Shown: positions 35,593 through 44,837 of the stretch, one piece after another
Position numbering within the stretch: position 1 is the stretch's first letter
Layout of the letters: every line of letters starts with the position of its first letter
Assembly: GCF_019801465.1 (NCBI RefSeq)
Contig: NZ_JAHVJA010000003.1
Location: forward strand, 186,001 to 250,000
Length of the DNA stretch: 64,000 nt
Origin: Leisingera daeponensis
GTDB taxonomy: Bacteria > Pseudomonadota > Alphaproteobacteria > Rhodobacterales > Rhodobacteraceae
Reading direction: 5' to 3'
Made by a program: the position numbers and the translations under genes
The notes under the pieces: generated by a model
What the model saw: only the letters and a program-made list of their open reading frames with translations
The model's database searches: none
What the model was told of the DNA's origin: nothing

Positions 35593-35683
35593 TCGGATAA
35601 GTGTCCAATTGGTACTGGAATGGGCGCGTCGGGGGGCAAATAAGGGTTCTCTAGCCGTTTTCCAGTCTGATTACATTTTTTTA

Positions 35684-35703
35684 CCAGCTTGTGCCACAAC
35701 TGG
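35684..35703. promoter_or_regulatory. Bulged palindrome between mlaA and the secretion operon
   Basis: CCAG-c-TTGTG-c-CACAA-CTGG reads as an inverted repeat with one extra C in the left arm. It follows a run of seven T. It is 52 bases before the ATG at 35755. Possibly an operator; weak evidence. Confidence 0.3.
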
Positions 35704-35754
35704 TACAATTCCAGCCCTGACCTGAAGCCATCGAACCACTATTGCAGTCTGACC

Positions 35755-37488
35755 ATGAATAAAAGCCTTTACAAAAACGGGTACGAGGAACTGCGGCGGG
35801 TGCGGCGGCAGAGCCGCGGCCTGTACTGGTTCACCGGTGTATTCAGTTTCTTCGTGAATTTGCTGATGCTGACCGGCCCGCTTTACATGATGCAGGTCTA
35901 TGACCGGGTGCTTGGCAGCCGCTCGGAGGCGACACTGCTGGCGCTGTCGCTGCTGGTGGTGTTTCTCTATGGCATGATGGGGCTGCTGGATTACGCCCGC
36001 GGCCGGATCATGGCCAGGGTGGGGGCGCGGCTCCAGGCGACGCTGGACAAGCGGGTGTTCGATGCGATGATCCGCCGTTCGGCGGTGGCGCAGGATCCGG
36101 TGGCGCAAACCGGGCTCAGCGATCTGGAATCGGTGCAGCGTCTGATCGCTTCTCCGGTGCTGACCGCCGCTTTCGACCTGCCCTGGACGCCGGTGTTCCT
36201 GGCGGGAATCGCGTTGTTTCACCCCTGGCTGGGCCTGCTGGCGCTGGGAGGCGGTGCGGTGCTGGTGATAATTGCCCTGTTGAACCAGATGTTCACGCGG
36301 CTGCCGCAGCAGAAGGCGGGCATGACCGGCCACAAGGCCAACCTGATGTCGGAGGAAATCCGCAACGAAGCGGAGATGATCCAGTCGATGGGCATGCGCG
36401 GCGCTTCGTTCGAGCGCTGGAAACAGGCCCGCGATGCAGCGTTGACCGACAGTGTCGCAGCCAATGACACCGGCGGCGGCTTCACCACGCTGACCAAGAC
36501 GCTGCGGCTCTTCCTGCAGTCAGCGATGCTGGGTCTGGGTGCCTATCTGGTGCTGCAGAACGAAGTGACACCCGGCGCGATGATCGCCGGTTCGATCCTG
36601 ATGGGCCGCGCGCTGGCGCCGATTGAGCTGGGGCTGGGCCAATGGGCGGTGGTGCAGCGGGCGATGAAAGGCTGGCATAATCTGGCCGAGCTGCTGGACA
36701 AGGTGCCCGAAGAAGAGGCGCGCACGGCGCTGCCCAAGCCGAAGGCGCTGCTGGAAGTGCAAGGTTTGGCGGTGGTGCCGCCGGGCAGCAACACGCCGCT
36801 CTTGCGCAATGTGAATTTCCGTGTGCAGCCGGGGCAGGCGATCGGGGTGATCGGGCCGTCGGGGTCGGGAAAGTCGACGCTGGCCCGTGCCTTGACCGGC
36901 GTGTGGCGGCCCGCAGCCGGCACCGTCCGGCTGGACGGTGCCTCGCTGGACCAGTACGCGCCGGATGTGCTGGGCGGCCATATCGGCTACCTGCCGCAGC
37001 GGGTGCAGGTTTTTGACGGCACCATCGCCCAGAACATCGCGCGCCTCGATCAGCAGCCCGACGCCGAGAAAGTTGTGGAGGCCGCCCGCAAGGCCGCCGC
37101 GCATGAGATGATCCTGAAGCTTCCGGAAGGATATGACACCCGCGTCAACGCCACTGGCGGGCGGCTGTCCGGCGGGCAGATGCAGCGGGTCGGGCTGGCA
37201 CGGGCCCTGTTCGACGATCCGGTGATCGTGATCCTGGATGAGCCGAACTCAAACCTCGACAATGAAGGCTCGATTGCACTCAACCAGGCGATCAAGCAGA
37301 TCAAGGCGGAGGGCCGCTCGGTGCTGATCATGGCGCACCGCCCGGCTGCGATTCAGGAGTGCGACATGCTTTTGGTCATCGACAAGGGGACCCAGACTGC
37401 CTTCGGGCCCAAGGACAAGGTGCTGCAGGAGATGGTTGCCAACCATCAGAACATCCGCCAGGCCACGGGCGCGGGAGGTGTGCGATGA
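35755..37488 (+). CDS. Type I secretion system permease/ATPase (PrtD type)
   Basis: A 577-residue ABC exporter with a membrane domain of six helices (about 20-300) and a C-terminal ATPase. Walker A is GPSGSGKSTL with Lys near residue 373, the signature LSGGQMQR is near 470, and Walker B ends LDEPNSNLD. It lacks the N-terminal C39 peptidase domain, so it belongs to the PrtD/RTX-protease exporter branch. It would export an unfolded protein with a C-terminal signal together with the HlyD-type adaptor encoded next (ATGA overlap). No RTX substrate or TolC gene is nearby. Confidence 0.85.
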   Translation: MNKSLYKNGYEELRRVRRQSRGLYWFTGVFSFFVNLLMLTGPLYMMQVYDRVLGSRSEATLLALSLLVVFLYGMMGLLDYARGRIMARVGARLQATLDKRVFDAMIRRSAVAQDPVAQTGLSDLESVQRLIASPVLTAAFDLPWTPVFLAGIALFHPWLGLLALGGGAVLVIIALLNQMFTRLPQQKAGMTGHKANLMSEEIRNEAEMIQSMGMRGASFERWKQARDAALTDSVAANDTGGGFTTLTKTLRLFLQSAMLGLGAYLVLQNEVTPGAMIAGSILMGRALAPIELGLGQWAVVQRAMKGWHNLAELLDKVPEEEARTALPKPKALLEVQGLAVVPPGSNTPLLRNVNFRVQPGQAIGVIGPSGSGKSTLARALTGVWRPAAGTVRLDGASLDQYAPDVLGGHIGYLPQRVQVFDGTIAQNIARLDQQPDAEKVVEAARKAAAHEMILKLPEGYDTRVNATGGRLSGGQMQRVGLARALFDDPVIVILDEPNSNLDNEGSIALNQAIKQIKAEGRSVLIMAHRPAAIQECDMLLVIDKGTQTAFGPKDKVLQEMVANHQNIRQATGAGGVR

Positions 37489-38789
37489 GCGTGGAGAACA
37501 ACTGGCCCGCACGGCGTCCGCTGATCATCGGCCTGATAACCCTGGCGGTTCTGGTGGGCGGCTTCGGTTCCTGGTCGGTGTTGTCATCGATCTCCGGCGC
37601 GGTGGTGGCAACGGGGCGGATCGAAGTAGACCGCAACCGGCAGGTGGTGCAGCACCTGGACGGCGGAATCGTTGCGGAAATCCTGGTGGACGAAGGCGAC
37701 ATGGTTCAGGAGGGCGATACGCTGATCCGGCTGGACGCCACTGAGCTGACCTCGCAGCTGGTGATCGTCGAAGGCCAGCTGTTTGAGCTTATGGCACGCC
37801 GCGGCCGGCTGGAGGCGGAGCGCGACGAGGCCGCGGAGATCACCTTTGATCCGGAACTGCTGAAAGCGGCCGAAACCCAGCCCGAGGTCAAGGACCTGGT
37901 GGAAGGACAGCGGCGCCTGTTCCATGCGCGCAGGGAAACCACGGCCCGGGAAATAGATCAGCTGGAAAAACGCCGGGTTCAGATCGAGGAGCAGATCCGC
38001 GGCATCCAGGCGCAGCAGACGTCGCTGAAGGTGCAGCTGGACCTGATCGGCGAGGAGCTGGGCAACCAGCAATCGCTTCTGGACCGCGGCCTGGCACAGG
38101 CTGCCACGGTGCTGAACCTGCGCCGAACCCAGGCCAGCCTGGACGGGCAGCTCGGCGAACTGGTGGCTGCCGAGGCGCAGGCGGAGGGGCGGATCACCGA
38201 GATCGACATCGAGATATTGAAGCTGGGCACGGGTCAGCGCGAGGAGGCGATAACCCGGCTGCGCGACCTGCGCTACCAGGAACTGGAACTGGCCGAGACC
38301 CGCCGCTCGCTGCGGCAGAGGCTGGCGCGGCTCGATATCACGGCACCGGTCTCGGGTGTGGTTTACGGGCTGCAGGTGCAGACCCCGCGCTCGGTGATCC
38401 GGCCGGCCGATCCGGTACTCTACCTGGTGCCGCAGGACCGGCCGCTGGTGATCGCGGCGCAGGTGGCCCCCACAGACATCGACCAGTTGTTCACCGGCCA
38501 GGAGGTGACGCTGCGGTTCTCGGCTCTGGACCAGCGCTCGACGCCGGAGCTGTTCGGCCATGTGACCCAGGTCTCGGCAGACGCGTTCGAGGATCAGGGA
38601 AGCGGCATTTCCTATTACAGGGCTGAGATTGAGCTGAACCCGGGCGAGCAGGGGCGCTTGCCGGCGGGCACGGTTCTGATTCCGGGCATGCCGGTGGAGA
38701 GCTATATCCGCACCGCCGACCGCTCGCCGCTGGCCTATCTCGTCAAACCGCTCACCGACTATTTCAACAAGGCTTTCCGGGAAAGCTGA
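37485..38789 (+). CDS. HlyD family type I secretion periplasmic adaptor
   Basis: 434 residues with one N-terminal membrane helix (about 12-35) and a long periplasmic region. QHLDGGIVAEILVDEGDMVQ is the lipoyl half-motif near residue 57. Coiled-coil hairpin arms cover about 90-290, and LDITAPVSGVVYGLQVQTP is the second lipoyl half. It bridges the ATPase to an outer-membrane TolC-type channel. The start overlaps the ATPase stop. A 143-base gap without recognisable elements follows. Confidence 0.87.
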   Translation: MSVENNWPARRPLIIGLITLAVLVGGFGSWSVLSSISGAVVATGRIEVDRNRQVVQHLDGGIVAEILVDEGDMVQEGDTLIRLDATELTSQLVIVEGQLFELMARRGRLEAERDEAAEITFDPELLKAAETQPEVKDLVEGQRRLFHARRETTAREIDQLEKRRVQIEEQIRGIQAQQTSLKVQLDLIGEELGNQQSLLDRGLAQAATVLNLRRTQASLDGQLGELVAAEAQAEGRITEIDIEILKLGTGQREEAITRLRDLRYQELELAETRRSLRQRLARLDITAPVSGVVYGLQVQTPRSVIRPADPVLYLVPQDRPLVIAAQVAPTDIDQLFTGQEVTLRFSALDQRSTPELFGHVTQVSADAFEDQGSGISYYRAEIELNPGEQGRLPAGTVLIPGMPVESYIRTADRSPLAYLVKPLTDYFNKAFRES

Positions 38790-38932
38790 CGGGGCTGCCA
38801 TTCGCAGATGCTTCCGGCTTGGCCGCCGCCTAGGAAGGGCGGATTGCCGCGCCGGGACTTCGCATTTTCCCTTTCCGAAACCTGCTGCTGCGGGTAGCGT
38901 CCCGGCCAGATAAGACTCGGAAGGAATGCGCC

Positions 38933-39391
38933 ATGAGCATTGAAGCTAAACTGAAAGAGCTGGGCGTGACCCTGCCTGACGCGCCGGCACCGGCGGCCAA
39001 CTACGTGCCTTATGTCGTCGCAGGCGACATGGTCTATATCTCCGGCCAGATTTCGGCGGATGAGAATGGACTGATCACCGGCACCCTGGGTGCAGATATG
39101 GACGTCGAAGCCGGCCAGGCCGCAGCAAAACGCTGCGCGATCGCACTGCTGGCACAGCTCAAGGCAGCCTGCGGCGGCGACCTGGAGCGGCTGGTCCGCG
39201 TCGTGAAGCTGGGCGCTTTTGTCAACTCGAACGCTGACTTCACGCAGCAGCCGCAGGTGGTGAACGGGGCCTCCGACTTCCTGGTCGAAGCGCTGGGCGA
39301 CATTGGCCGCCACGCGCGTTCTGCCGTCAGCTCGCCCTCGCTGCCGCTGGGCGTAGCGGTTGAAATCGACGGCGTGTTCCAGATCAGATGA
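38933..39391 (+). CDS. RidA family protein
   Basis: A 152-residue YjgF/YER057c/UK114 protein. It has YVPYVVAGDMVYISGQIS near the start, a central LLAQLKAACGGDLERLVRVVKL and the final RSAVSSPSLPLGVAVEIDGVF. RidA proteins hydrolyse reactive enamine/imine intermediates of PLP enzymes. The canonical active-site Arg appears in the HARSAV segment; the subgroup is the longer (about 150 residue) type whose activity is less certain. It starts a four-gene operon with overlaps down to 41702. Confidence 0.82.
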   Translation: MSIEAKLKELGVTLPDAPAPAANYVPYVVAGDMVYISGQISADENGLITGTLGADMDVEAGQAAAKRCAIALLAQLKAACGGDLERLVRVVKLGAFVNSNADFTQQPQVVNGASDFLVEALGDIGRHARSAVSSPSLPLGVAVEIDGVFQIR

Positions 39392-40161
39392 CGCCGACCC
39401 TGCCTGCCGCATTCCTGACTGTTCCGCTGGCCCACCGCGCGCTGCACGATGTTGCGGACCGGCGCCCGGAGAACAGCCGCGCTGCCATCCGCGCAGCAAT
39501 GGCGGCAGGCTACGGGATCGAAATAGACCTGCAGCTGTCCGAGGACGGCTGCGCCATGGTCTTTCATGACTATGATCTGGACCGGCTCGCCGAAGGCTCC
39601 GGTCCGGTCAGGGAAAGAACCCGTGAGGAACTTCGCGCCATTCCGCTCAGGGGCGGTGACGGCGAAGGAATCCCGGACCTGGCAGACGTGCTGGAGCTGG
39701 TTGCCGGCCAGGTGCCGTTGCTGATCGAGCTGAAGGACCAGCACGGGGAAATGGGTGTTACGGACGGAGTTCTGGAACGGGCTGCCGTGGACGCGCTGCA
39801 AGGCTACGCCGGCCCTGTGGCCCTGATGTCCTTCAATCCGAACTCCGTGGCGGAGCTGGCCAGGCTGGCACCGGACACCGCGCGCGGCATCACCACCAGT
39901 GCTTATGACCCGGCGGACTGGCAGGAACTTCCCGAGGCGGTTTGCGACGATCTGCGCGGCATCCCTGACTTCCAACGAAGCGGCTCCAGCTTCATCAGCC
40001 ACGAGGCCGCGGATCTTGTCCGGCCGCGGGTGCAGGCGCTGCGCAACAGCGGGGTGCCGGTGCTGTGCTGGACCATCAGGTCCGCTGCGGAGGAAACCGC
40101 GGCACGGGCCTTTGCAGACAATGTCACGTTTGAACGCTACCTTTCGCCGCTAACATCTTGA
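39388..40161 (+). CDS. Glycerophosphodiester phosphodiesterase family protein
   Basis: A 257-residue TIM-barrel GDPD. LAHRALHDVADRRPENS carries the first metal/catalytic His, GIEIDLQLSEDG the metal-binding Glu/Asp pair, and VFHDYDLDRLAEG the second His. LIELKDQ and SFNPNSVAEL follow in the usual order. It releases glycerol 3-phosphate from phospholipid head-group diesters; no signal peptide, so it is cytoplasmic. Its start overlaps the RidA stop (ATGA). Confidence 0.85.
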   Translation: MTPTLPAAFLTVPLAHRALHDVADRRPENSRAAIRAAMAAGYGIEIDLQLSEDGCAMVFHDYDLDRLAEGSGPVRERTREELRAIPLRGGDGEGIPDLADVLELVAGQVPLLIELKDQHGEMGVTDGVLERAAVDALQGYAGPVALMSFNPNSVAELARLAPDTARGITTSAYDPADWQELPEAVCDDLRGIPDFQRSGSSFISHEAADLVRPRVQALRNSGVPVLCWTIRSAAEETAARAFADNVTFERYLSPLTS

Positions 40162-40209
40162 TCGCGCTGGACCGCACCCCACATCTTTGAAGCGGTGCGG
40201 AGGAATTGC

Positions 40210-41397
40210 ATGGCTCAGGCGCAAATCGACATTCGAGTGCTTTCGTCGCTGTCGCAGATCACGGCAGAGGACTGGGATGCCTGCGCATGCCCCGAGGCAG
40301 CGGATGGCGGCCGCCCGCTGGATCCCTTCACCACTCACCGGTTTCTGAACGCGCTGGAAGAAAGCGGTTCGGTCGGGCCGGGCACCGGCTGGCAGCCGCA
40401 GTATCTGACCGCCTATCAGGAGGGCCGCCTGATCGCCTGCGCGCCGCTTTACGCAAAGGGGCACAGCCAGGGGGAATACATCTTCGACCACAACTGGGCC
40501 CACGCTTATGAGCAGGCCGGCGGCCATTATTACCCCAAGCTGCAGATCGCGGTGCCCTTCACCCCAGCCACCGGGCGGCGGTTCCTGGTGCGGCCCGGCT
40601 TCGATGGCATCGGCCATTCGGCGCTTTTGCAGGGCGCCGTGCAACTGGCCGCGGACAACAACCTGTCGTCGCTGCATGTGACGTTCTGCACCCAGGACGA
40701 GGCGCGGCTGGGCGAGGAGATGGGGCTGATGCTGCGCACCACGCAGCAGTTCCACTGGCAGAACGATGGCTATGCGGATTTCGAGGCCTTCATGCGGGCG
40801 CTGTCCTCGCGCAAGCGCAAGAACATCCGCAAGGAGCGGATGCAGGCGCAGTGCTTTGGCGGGGAGATCCGCGTCTATCAGGGCGAAGATCTGCGTCCCG
40901 AGCATTGGGATGCTTTCTGGGACTTCTACCAGGACACCGGCGCGCGCAAATGGGGCTCGCCCTATCTGACCCGGCAGTTCTTCGACATCGCGCACAGGAC
41001 GATGGCCGACGACATTGCGCTGATTCTGGCCGGGCGCAACGGGCGCTACGTGGCGGGTGCGCTGAATTTTATTGGCCGGAAAACGCTTTACGGCCGGTAT
41101 TGGGGCTGCGTTGAACAGCACCCCTGCCTGCACTTCGAGCTGTGCTATTATCAGGCCATAGAGCTGGCGATTGCCCTGGGCCTTGACCGGGCGGAAGCCG
41201 GCGCACAGGGTGAGCACAAGCTTGCGCGCGGCTACATGCCGTGCCAGACCCACAGCTTGCACTGGATCGGCGATCCCGGGTTTGCCGGGGCCGTCGGGCG
41301 CTACCTCGAAGCTGAACGGGCGGCTACCGAGGAAGAGATTGAAATCCTGACCGATTACGGCCCGTTCCGCAAAGCCCATGTGGAGGAGCAAGAATGA
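40210..41397 (+). CDS. FemAB-like GNAT protein (DUF482/peptidogalycan biosynthesis family)
   Basis: A 395-residue protein of the COG3146/DUF482 type. [55 protein letters not shown] and [24 protein letters not shown] are characteristic. The fold is two GNAT-like domains as in FemX enzymes; the substrate is unknown. The ATG at 40210 follows GGAGGAATTGC. It overlaps phhB downstream and belongs to the RidA-GDPD operon. Confidence 0.75.
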   Translation: MAQAQIDIRVLSSLSQITAEDWDACACPEAADGGRPLDPFTTHRFLNALEESGSVGPGTGWQPQYLTAYQEGRLIACAPLYAKGHSQGEYIFDHNWAHAYEQAGGHYYPKLQIAVPFTPATGRRFLVRPGFDGIGHSALLQGAVQLAADNNLSSLHVTFCTQDEARLGEEMGLMLRTTQQFHWQNDGYADFEAFMRALSSRKRKNIRKERMQAQCFGGEIRVYQGEDLRPEHWDAFWDFYQDTGARKWGSPYLTRQFFDIAHRTMADDIALILAGRNGRYVAGALNFIGRKTLYGRYWGCVEQHPCLHFELCYYQAIELAIALGLDRAEAGAQGEHKLARGYMPCQTHSLHWIGDPGFAGAVGRYLEAERAATEEEIEILTDYGPFRKAHVEEQE

Positions 41398-41702
41398 CGG
41401 AAAAACTCTCCGACGCCACCCGCGGCCCGCTGCTTGAGCCGCTGTTCGCCACCGGCTGGGAAATGGTGGAAGGCCGCGATGCCATCACCAAGACTTTCAA
41501 GTTCAAAAATTTCGCCGATGCCTTCGGCTGGATGACCCGCGCCGCGATCTGGGCCGAGAAATGGAACCACCACCCGGAGTGGAGCAATGTTTACAACCGG
41601 GTGACGGTGGTGCTGACCACCCATGACGTGGACGGGATCAGCGCCCAGGACGCCAAGCTGGCGCGCAAGATGGACGGGCTGTTCGGCGAGCCGCAGGAGT
41701 GA
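41394..41702 (+). CDS. phhB: 4a-hydroxytetrahydrobiopterin dehydratase
   Basis: A 102-residue pterin-4a-carbinolamine dehydratase. It dehydrates the oxidised pterin cofactor so that it can be recycled. The motif [24 protein letters not shown] carries the active-site His-His-Pro near residue 60. A phenylalanine hydroxylase gene is not in the window. It overlaps the FemAB-like gene by ATGA and ends the operon. Confidence 0.9.
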   Translation: MTEKLSDATRGPLLEPLFATGWEMVEGRDAITKTFKFKNFADAFGWMTRAAIWAEKWNHHPEWSNVYNRVTVVLTTHDVDGISAQDAKLARKMDGLFGEPQE

Positions 41703-41741
41703 TCCATGCGGCCTGAAAACAGGTCAGCTTTCCTGCCCAAT

Positions 41742-41759
41742 TGTTTCGCGCGCGAAACA
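41742..41759. promoter_or_regulatory. Perfect 18-bp palindrome TGTTTCGCGCGCGAAACA
   Basis: It lies in the gap between the convergent phhB and peroxiredoxin genes, not near a start codon. A separate stem GGCCGCCAG/CTGGCGGCC at 41815-41834 probably ends the peroxiredoxin transcript. The palindrome could be a protein site or just a hairpin. Confidence 0.35.
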
Positions 41760-41848
41760 TTCCGGCAGCAGCGCTGACCTTATTCTTCACGAATTATTAA
41801 GGGCTTGTTGGAGCGGCCGCCAGCACTGGCGGCCACCGTGTTTCAGGC

Positions 41849-42337
41849 TTAGCCCATGGCTTCCAGCAGGCCTTCGCCGGCCGAAAGCTCGCACTGGCCG
41901 GGGTTTTCTTCCTTGTTGAGGATCTTCACCTCGCCGTCCTCGACCAGCATTGCATAGCGCAGCGAACGGCCGATCAGGCCGGCGGAGGGCACGTCCAGCC
42001 GCATCTCGATCGCTTCGGTAAAGGTGCACTCCGCATCCGACAGCATGGTGATCCCGGCTTCGGTGGCACCGGTGTTGTCGCCCCAGATCGACATCACGAA
42101 GGGATCATTCCCGGCCAGGCAAATGATTTCATCGACACCTTTGGCGGCAAACTGGTCCTTGGTGCGGATAAAGCTGGGCACATGGGCGGAATGGCAGGTG
42201 CTGGTAAAGGCGCCGGGAACGGCGAAGATCACGACTTTGCGCCCCTTCAGCTTGTCCGACAGCTGAACCTGCTCCGGGCCGTTATCTCCTATCCGCGTCA
42301 GTACAGCGTCCGGCAGCTGGTCTCCTACAGAAATCAT
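41849..42337 (-). CDS. Peroxiredoxin, Prx5 type
   Basis: A 162-residue thiol peroxidase. The peroxidatic Cys is in PGAFTSTCHSAHVPSF near residue 49. The resolving-type Cys in PGQCELSAG near the C terminus is shared by many bacterial Prx5 proteins. It reduces hydrogen peroxide and alkyl hydroperoxides using glutaredoxin or glutathione. The start at 42337 follows AGAGGAACG; a longer frame to 42487 overlaps the divergent gene region. It is divergent from a flavin reductase. Confidence 0.85.
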   Translation of the reverse strand: MISVGDQLPDAVLTRIGDNGPEQVQLSDKLKGRKVVIFAVPGAFTSTCHSAHVPSFIRTKDQFAAKGVDEIICLAGNDPFVMSIWGDNTGATEAGITMLSDAECTFTEAIEMRLDVPSAGLIGRSLRYAMLVEDGEVKILNKEENPGQCELSAGEGLLEAMG

Positions 42338-42432
42338 TGCACGTTCCTCTTTCTCCTGATTGCGTTTTGGGGCCCCGCGTATATAGGGTCCGGTGAAAGC
42401 GTGACGGGAACTATTGCGGGAGGCAAGGGAAT

Positions 42433-43644
42433 ATGTCCCACATCGTCGTGATTGGAGCGGGGCAGGCGGGGTCCTCGCTGGTGGCAAAGCTGCGCAAGGA
42501 CGGGTTCGAGGGGGAGATCACCTTGATCGGCGCGGAAGCAGCGCTGCCCTATCAGCGGCCGCCGCTGTCCAAGGCCTATTTGCTGGGCGAGATGGAGCTG
42601 GAGCGGCTGTTCCTGCGTCCCGAAAGCTTTTATGCCGAGAACAATATCACCCTGAAGCTGGGCCGGCGGGTCACCGCGATTGATCCTGCGGCAAAAACGG
42701 TGACGCTGGGCGAAGAGGTGATTTCCTACGACCAGCTGGCGCTGACCACCGGGTCCGACCCGCGCCGGCTGCCGGCTGCGATTGGCGGCGATCTGGACGG
42801 TGTTTACGTGGTGCGCGGGCTGACCGACGTGGATGCGATGGCGCCCAATGTGACCGGGGGCAAGCGCGCGCTGATCGTCGGCGGCGGCTACATCGGGCTG
42901 GAAGCAGCAGCAGTCTGCGCCAAGCGCGGTGTTCAGGTGACGCTGGTCGAAATGGCCGACCGCATCCTGCAGCGCGTGGCTGCACCGCAGACCTCTGACT
43001 TCTTCCGCAGCCTGCACAGCAGCCATGGCGTTGATGTCCGCGAAGGCGTCGGGCTGGAGCGGCTGGAAGGCGAGGGCGGCAAGGTCACCCGCGCCATTCT
43101 GAGCGGCGGTGACGCGCTGGAGGTGGATTTTGTTGTGGTCGGTGTCGGCATCACGCCCTCGTCGCAGCTGGCGGAGATGGCCGGTCTGGAACTGGAAAAC
43201 GGCATCAAGGCGGACGCCAAGGGCCGGACCTCGGACCCGTCTATCTGGGCGGCGGGCGATTGCGCCTCCTTTCCGTTTCAAGGCAACCGGATCCGGCTGG
43301 AAAGCGTGCCAAATGCCATCGACCAGGCCGAGGTCGTGGCGCAGAACATGCTGGGCGCGGACAAGGACTACATTGCCACTCCGTGGTTCTGGTCGGACCA
43401 GTATGACGTCAAGCTGCAGATCGCGGGCTTGAACACCGGGTACGACAACGTGGTCACCCGCCAGGGCGAAGGCAGCCAGGTCTCTTTCTGGTATTACAAG
43501 GGCGACCAGCTGGTTGCGGTGGACGCGATGAACGACCCGCGTGCCTATATGGTCGCCAAAAGGCTGATCGACGCAGGCAAGACCGCCGACAAGGCCGTCG
43601 CCGCGGACCCGACAGCCGATCTGAAGCCGCTGCTGAAAGCGTGA
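42433..43644 (+). CDS. FAD-dependent ferredoxin/rubredoxin reductase-like protein
   Basis: A 403-residue pyridine-nucleotide disulfide-type reductase. The FAD site is IVVIGAGQAGSSLVAKL at the N terminus, the NAD site is ALIVGGGYIGLEAAAV near residue 145, and WAAGDCASFP is the second FAD motif near residue 275. The C-terminal reductase domain (WFWSDQYDVKLQIAG) is that of putidaredoxin/ferredoxin reductases. It passes electrons from NADH to a ferredoxin; the partner is not adjacent. Its stop overlaps rsmD (GTGA). Confidence 0.85.
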   Translation: MSHIVVIGAGQAGSSLVAKLRKDGFEGEITLIGAEAALPYQRPPLSKAYLLGEMELERLFLRPESFYAENNITLKLGRRVTAIDPAAKTVTLGEEVISYDQLALTTGSDPRRLPAAIGGDLDGVYVVRGLTDVDAMAPNVTGGKRALIVGGGYIGLEAAAVCAKRGVQVTLVEMADRILQRVAAPQTSDFFRSLHSSHGVDVREGVGLERLEGEGGKVTRAILSGGDALEVDFVVVGVGITPSSQLAEMAGLELENGIKADAKGRTSDPSIWAAGDCASFPFQGNRIRLESVPNAIDQAEVVAQNMLGADKDYIATPWFWSDQYDVKLQIAGLNTGYDNVVTRQGEGSQVSFWYYKGDQLVAVDAMNDPRAYMVAKRLIDAGKTADKAVAADPTADLKPLLKA

Positions 43645-44207
43645 GGATCATTGCAGGAGACTACCGCGGCCGGGCCTTGGCCGCGGTGGGCAAGGGCGAT
43701 GCGGGCGCCCATCTGCGCCCCACCACCGACCGGGTGCGCGAAAGCCTGTTCAATGTTCTGATGCACACCGGCGCCATCCCCGGCGCCCGGGTGCTGGACC
43801 TGTTTGCAGGCACCGGCGCGCTGGGTCTGGAAGCACTGTCGCGCGGCGCGGCAGAAGTGCTGTTCGTCGATGACGGGCGGGTGTCGGGCGGGCTGATCCG
43901 CAAGAACATCGCCATCTGCCGGGCGGAAGACCGCTGCACACTCGCGCGCCGTGATGCGCTGAAGCTGGGGGAGAACCCAGATGCGCCGTTTGATCTGATC
44001 TTCCTCGACCCGCCATACGGCAAGGGGCTGGGGGAGAAGGCACTGGCGGCTGCGGTGTCCGGCGGCTGGGTTGCGGACGATGCTTTGGTGGTTTGGGAAG
44101 AAAGCGCGCCGATGGACGCGCCGGACGGGTTTGAGCTGCAAGACAGCCGGAAGTACGGCGATACCCACATCACCCTGATGTGGCGCCAGGAAAACGGTCA
44201 CTCCTGA
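43641..44207 (+). CDS. rsmD: 16S rRNA (guanine(966)-N2)-methyltransferase
   Basis: A 188-residue SAM methyltransferase that modifies 16S rRNA in the 30S subunit. MRIIAGDYRGRAL start (from GTG), RPTTDRVRESLFNVL, VLDLFAGTGALGLEALSRGA and the catalytic FLDPPYGKGLG near residue 118 are all present. The GTG start overlaps the preceding stop by four bases. Length is normal. Confidence 0.93.
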   Translation: MRIIAGDYRGRALAAVGKGDAGAHLRPTTDRVRESLFNVLMHTGAIPGARVLDLFAGTGALGLEALSRGAAEVLFVDDGRVSGGLIRKNIAICRAEDRCTLARRDALKLGENPDAPFDLIFLDPPYGKGLGEKALAAAVSGGWVADDALVVWEESAPMDAPDGFELQDSRKYGDTHITLMWRQENGHS

Positions 44208-44325
44208 AAATTGCGCTGCTCGCCGAATATTTGAATTTCTATTTGCAAACTCAACTAGCTGCGTGTAGCGAGCCGGTGTTTTTAGGCAAAAATCCGCCCA
44301 TTTCGGCGGTTTCAAAGGACCCAAT

Positions 44326-44652
44326 ATGAAAACTGCAAAGTTTCTTGGCCTGCTGGCAGCAGGCTCGCTGTTTCTGTCCGGTTGTGTTTCGCCGGAAGTC
44401 GTGACCACCAACAACGTTGACGACTCTTCGCTGACTTGCGAGGAAATCAAGACCCAGATGGGCCAGTTGGATGAAATCCGCGCCGAGGCCAGGAAGGGCA
44501 AGACCGCATCCGGTGCCAATGTCGCCGCTGTGATCCTGTTCTGGCCGGCCGTGATCGGCAACTATGCCAATGCAAATGAAGCCTTGGAAGCTGCCAACAA
44601 GCGCCATGAAGTGCTGGTGGGCCTGGCCAAGAAAAAACGCTGCAAGTTCTGA
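44326..44652 (+). CDS. Small lipoprotein of unknown function
   Basis: 108 residues with a lipoprotein signal ending LSGC (Cys near residue 20). A short domain with a Cys in SLTCEEIK, a hydrophobic VAAVILFWPAVIG segment near 65 and a Cys in KKRCKF follows. Such proteins have a single Ala/Gly-rich membrane-touching helix. It stands alone, with a promoter region of 118 bases before it and a strong terminator after it. Confidence 0.7.
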   Translation: MKTAKFLGLLAAGSLFLSGCVSPEVVTTNNVDDSSLTCEEIKTQMGQLDEIRAEARKGKTASGANVAAVILFWPAVIGNYANANEALEAANKRHEVLVGLAKKKRCKF

Positions 44653-44679
44653 GTTCAGCGGCATTTGCAAATGTTTTAG

Positions 44680-44708
44680 AATGCAGGGGGGATCCCCTGC
44701 ATTTTTGT
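44680..44708 (+). terminator. Rho-independent terminator of the lipoprotein gene
   Basis: ATGCAGGGG, loop GGAT, CCCCTGCAT, then TTTTG. It is 29 bases past the stop. Confidence 0.9.
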
Positions 44709-44837
44709 TTCGGGCTGTTTCAGGAAAGCGTCTGCACGTGATTGCGCAGGCGGAAACCCGCGGTGCCGGGTTTGCCGGGGGGCTGAATGCCGATTATGCC
44801 GGTGGCTCAAAGCAATTTTTAGCGAAGGCGCTTCTTC

